The position numbers and the translations under genes are program-made. The notes beneath the pieces were generated by a model. The model searched no databases. It saw only the letters and a list, made by a program, of their open reading frames with translations, and was not told where the DNA came from. From DATCMU01 sp036563245 (GTDB lineage Bacteria > Pseudomonadota > Alphaproteobacteria > Rhizobiales > Devosiaceae), in contig DATCMU010000034.1 of NCBI GenBank assembly GCA_036563245.1, forward strand, positions 29,454 through 93,453: a stretch of 64,000 nucleotides of DNA. The letters run 5' to 3'. The stretch's first letter is position 1. Every line of letters begins with the position of its first letter. Positions 61,634 through 64,000 of this stretch are shown piece after piece.

Positions 61634-62359
61634 TCAGAACTTGTAGTTCAGGCCCAGTTTGAGCACCGAGCCGGTGACATGGTTCTTGTAGTCGGCATAT
61701 TCGTCGGCCACGTTCTCGGCGATCGATTGCGGCTTGAGGTCATAGTAGAGCGCCTCGGCCTTGGCGGACCAATGCGAGTCGAGCGCGTATTCGACGCCCG
61801 CGCCTGCCGTCCAGCCCCATGCCGTCGATGTTGCCGAGCCGCCCGCCCACCAGTCCTCCGAAGCGTTATATTCCTCTATGGTTGTCGTCACCTTGCCCAC
61901 CGCAAGGCCCGCCGTGCCGTAGACCAGCGCATTTCCCGCAGTGATCCCCACGCGTCCGCGCAAGGTTTCAAGGTTGCTCAGTTCGGTGGTGATCCCGATG
62001 GACGATCCGCATGCATAGTCGCACTCGTAGCTGGGATCGAAATAGTAATAGTCCGACTTCGCGTTCAGTGCATTGAAGTCGCCTTCGATGCCCAAGACCA
62101 CGTTGTTGAACTGGAAATTGAAGCCGGCTTCGGCCCCGCCGGCCGCACTGGCGCCGGACAGGTCGATCGGGCCCTCGTACTGATCCGGGCCGATCTGCCC
62201 GAAGAAATTCCAGTCCGGGTTGTCCACGCTGGATGTGGAGTTGACAACGCCAGCGGTCAGGCCGGCATAAAAGCCGCTCCAGTCGGTGGCTTGTTGGGCA
62301 AAGGCCGGCCCTGCCGCGAGCACGGCGGCAACCGAAACGAAACAGGCATATCTGGACAT
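61634..62359 (-). CDS. Omp25/Omp31-like outer-membrane protein, second copy
   Basis: A 241-residue barrel protein. The signal peptide (about 1-22, ending AFA) precedes QQATDWSGFYAGLTAGV. The C-terminus TGSVLKLGLNYKF is a classical outer-membrane insertion signal with terminal Phe. A CDYAC pair in an outer loop could form a disulfide. It is a distant paralogue of the protein at 41815 and not a recent duplicate. Confidence 0.88.
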   Translation of the reverse strand: MSRYACFVSVAAVLAAGPAFAQQATDWSGFYAGLTAGVVNSTSSVDNPDWNFFGQIGPDQYEGPIDLSGASAAGGAEAGFNFQFNNVVLGIEGDFNALNAKSDYYYFDPSYECDYACGSSIGITTELSNLETLRGRVGITAGNALVYGTAGLAVGKVTTTIEEYNASEDWWAGGSATSTAWGWTAGAGVEYALDSHWSAKAEALYYDLKPQSIAENVADEYADYKNHVTGSVLKLGLNYKF

Positions 62360-62538
62360 TGAAAACCCCCATGCGTCCGAGTCGCCTTATGGCTTAGGGG
62401 ATTCCCGCCGCCCCCGGCATTCGGAGCAGTGCCTAGGGATTGGGGCGGACGTCACGACTGCTTAACCCTTGGCGCAACTATCATTTGCGCCAAGGGCAGG
62501 GTTCAACCTGACTCGTCTCCTTTGATTTGGAGATATTC

Positions 62539-63255
62539 ATGACCGCCAATTCGCGTTCGCCCAAACTTGCGGTCCTGATCGACGCCGACAATGCCTCGGC
62601 CAGGATTGCCGACGGGCTGTTCGAGGAAATCGCCCGCATAGGCGAGGCCAGCGTGCGCAGGATCTACGGCGACTTTTCCGGGACGAAACTGAAGGCATGG
62701 GCCGAAGTGCTGTCCCGGCACGCCATCATCCCCCAGCAGCAATTTGCCTATGTCACCGGCAAGAACGCCTCAGACATCACGCTGGTGATCGATGCGATGG
62801 ACCTGTTGTATTCCGGCAGGTTCGATGGCTTCTGCCTGGTGTCCTCCGATAGCGATTTCACCCGGCTTGCCGCGCGCATAAGAGAGCAGGGGATCGACGT
62901 ATACGGGTTCGGCGAGAGCAAGACCCCGGAAAGTTTCCGAAAGGCCTGCCGCCGCTTCATCTATACCGAGAACCTCAACCCCCAGCACGAAAACGGGCAG
63001 CACAAGGCGCCCGAAAAGCCGCTTCAATCGCTTGACCATGCTGAAAAGCTGATCAGGAAGGTGATCGAGGAGATCGACGCGGAGGATGGCTGGGTGAACC
63101 TGGGCCAGCTCGGTCAGCAATTGGCAAATATTGCGCCGGATTTCGATCCGCGGACTTTCGGCCTCAAGAAGCTCTCCGACCTGCTGCGCGCCATCAAGCG
63201 GCTGGAAGTCGGCAAGACCGCCGGCGGACACCTGCGCGTGCGCCCCAAGAAATAG
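62539..63255 (+). CDS. NYN-domain (LabA-like) protein with C-terminal LOTUS/OST-HTH domain
   Basis: A 238-residue protein. The N-terminal NYN (PIN-like) nuclease fold has VLIDADNASARIADGL with the first catalytic Asp residues, then TGKNASDITLVIDAMDLLY and GFCLVSSDSDFTRLA, so the acidic site is complete. After a charged linker, the C-terminal OST-HTH/LOTUS domain (about 165-235) includes DGWVNLGQLGQQLANI and LKKLSDLLRAI. Such proteins are predicted RNases guided by an RNA-binding domain. ATG 62539 is fixed by GGAG six bases upstream. No partner genes are seen. Confidence 0.88.
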   Translation: MTANSRSPKLAVLIDADNASARIADGLFEEIARIGEASVRRIYGDFSGTKLKAWAEVLSRHAIIPQQQFAYVTGKNASDITLVIDAMDLLYSGRFDGFCLVSSDSDFTRLAARIREQGIDVYGFGESKTPESFRKACRRFIYTENLNPQHENGQHKAPEKPLQSLDHAEKLIRKVIEEIDAEDGWVNLGQLGQQLANIAPDFDPRTFGLKKLSDLLRAIKRLEVGKTAGGHLRVRPKK

Positions 63256-63256
63256 A

Positions 63257-63354
63257 GCGCTTTCAGGAAATGTCGAAACGGTTTTCCGGTTCGAAAGCGC
63301 GACCAATCAATGACTTGGAGCCGTTGAGCGATGCGGGGAAAAGCGAAACGGCTC
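63257..63354. repeat. Intergenic palindromic repeat (two hairpins) of Rhizobiales type
   Basis: GCGCTTTC/GAAAGCGC (63257-63300) and GAGCCGTT/AACGGCTC (63318-63354) are the outer arms of two adjacent hairpins. The inner text GAAACGGTTTTCCGG and CAATCA..GACTTGGAGC resembles a repeat scattered through many Rhizobiales genomes (recalled, not checked). Lying between convergent genes, it may also terminate both. Confidence 0.6.
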
Positions 63355-63374
63355 TGGTCACCCCTCTGAAGCGC

Positions 63375-64000
63375 TCAGCCCCCCGGTTCGGGGTCGAGGA
63401 ACTCCGCAACGCGCGGCAGGGCGCCCTCCATAGCCTTTCGCCCGGCCGCGATGGCTTCGTCGGCGCAATGGAAGTCGAGGATGGTGTGCTGGTGCAGGTC
63501 GGTCTCGACCAGAACGTGCGGCGGTTCGCCGGCCATGCGGCTGCGCCGGATCTGGTCGGTCATGGCGTCGATGGCCGCCGTTATGACCGTGAAATAGTCC
63601 GGGCTGCGCGGCATATTGCTCTTCTTCGGGCTCAAGACCGACTGAAGGTAGCCGCGCATGCCGGAGGGCGCGGCCTCGACCAGCGCCGCAATCCTGCCCT
63701 GCAGGTCTGCCTGGCGCGGCCCCGGCCGGCGCCGGCGACTGGCGTGAAGCTGGCGATCGGGATTCACGGCGATCACCAAGTCGGCATCGAGCGCCCGACA
63801 GGCGGAAACCGGTACGGGATTGGTCATGCCCCCGTCCATAAGCCAGCGATTGTCGAGAAAGACCGGGGAAAAGACACCCGGAATGGCAATGGATGCCCGG
63901 ATCGCCCTGACCAGGTCGCCCTCGCGCAGCCAGATTTCGCGTGCGTCGAACAAATCGGTCGCGACGGCGCAAAAAAGCTTGTCGGCCTCGGCAAAAGTCT
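63375..64000 (-). CDS. Patatin-like phospholipase (5' part outside the window)
   Basis: The visible 207 or so residues belong to a patatin/RssA-family lipid acyl hydrolase. They show FCAVATDLFDAREIWL, SIAIPGVFSPVFLDNRWL and the catalytic Asp in LMDGGMTNPVPV. The oxyanion loop and GXSXG serine must lie before this part and are not in the window. The frame runs without a stop to base 64000, so no start is assigned. The C-terminal 110 residues are poorly conserved in the family. Confidence 0.88.
   Translation of the reverse strand, partial: TFAEADKLFCAVATDLFDAREIWLREGDLVRAIRASIAIPGVFSPVFLDNRWLMDGGMTNPVPVSACRALDADLVIAVNPDRQLHASRRRRPGPRQADLQGRIAALVEAAPSGMRGYLQSVLSPKKSNMPRSPDYFTVITAAIDAMTDQIRRSRMAGEPPHVLVETDLHQHTILDFHCADEAIAAGRKAMEGALPRVAEFLDPEPGG

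Noticed and set aside
1..64000. CRISPR arrays, tRNA/rRNA genes, insertion sequences, prophage or integrase genes
   Set aside because: I found no regularly spaced repeats, no cloverleaf-like sequences with CCA-type ends, and no transposase or integrase motifs. A dedicated tRNA and IS search could still find a degenerate copy.

Overview
The window is GC-rich chromosomal DNA of an alphaproteobacterium, most likely Hyphomicrobiales (Rhizobiales). The genes that point there are ChvG/ChvI next to a short HprK, EIIA-Man and HPr; AhcY next to a DivL-type kinase; AddAB; and Omp25/31-like porins. A Devosiaceae-like genus is my best guess but is inferred. I see no phage, integrase, transposase, CRISPR array, rRNA or tRNA.

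Layout. 1-2.1 kb (+): the end of accD, then folC. 2.1-18.7 kb (-): a long housekeeping and cell-cycle block. Read in its direction of transcription it is chvI, chvG, hprK, EIIA-Man, HPr, ahcY, divL (Tyr in place of the kinase His), tsaE, a murU-like gene, addB, addA and two tandem thioredoxins separated by a terminator. 18.9-22.9 kb: pckA, DUF2244, nth and a PfkB sugar/adenosine kinase.

23-37 kb is the accessory part: a catabolic island. It holds a TRAP transporter (dctPQM) behind a GntR/FCD regulator, then hyuA-hyuB-SDR, an AldA-like aldehyde dehydrogenase, a DapA-family lyase, a class II aldolase, a 4-OT tautomerase and a UxaA/GarD-family dehydratase. A 12-bp operator-like motif (ATTGYTGACAAT) recurs in all three promoter regions of the island. 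It fits one regulon under the local GntR repressor. The substrate is unknown; a sugar-acid-like carboxylate is the most economical guess.

37-45 kb: a degenerate receiver-like protein, polA, a 1-kb gene-free stretch packed with dispersed palindromic repeats, an Omp25-like porin, and a divergent LysR / cupin-GST unit. 45-52 kb: hslVU divergent from a histidine operon (hisB, DUF2628, hisH, hisA, hisF, hisE) that continues into coaA. Between hisA and hisF lie two 110-bp tandem units that each restart a short hisF-like reading frame, chained by overlapping stop/start codons.

52-64 kb: a GGDEF-EAL protein, rluA, an Lrp regulator divergent from hppD, DUF2267, a P-loop kinase, a LysR-yeiH pair, a stand-alone AMP-forming ligase, a second Omp25-like porin, an NYN-LOTUS protein, a palindromic repeat and the 3' part of a patatin-like gene that runs off the window.
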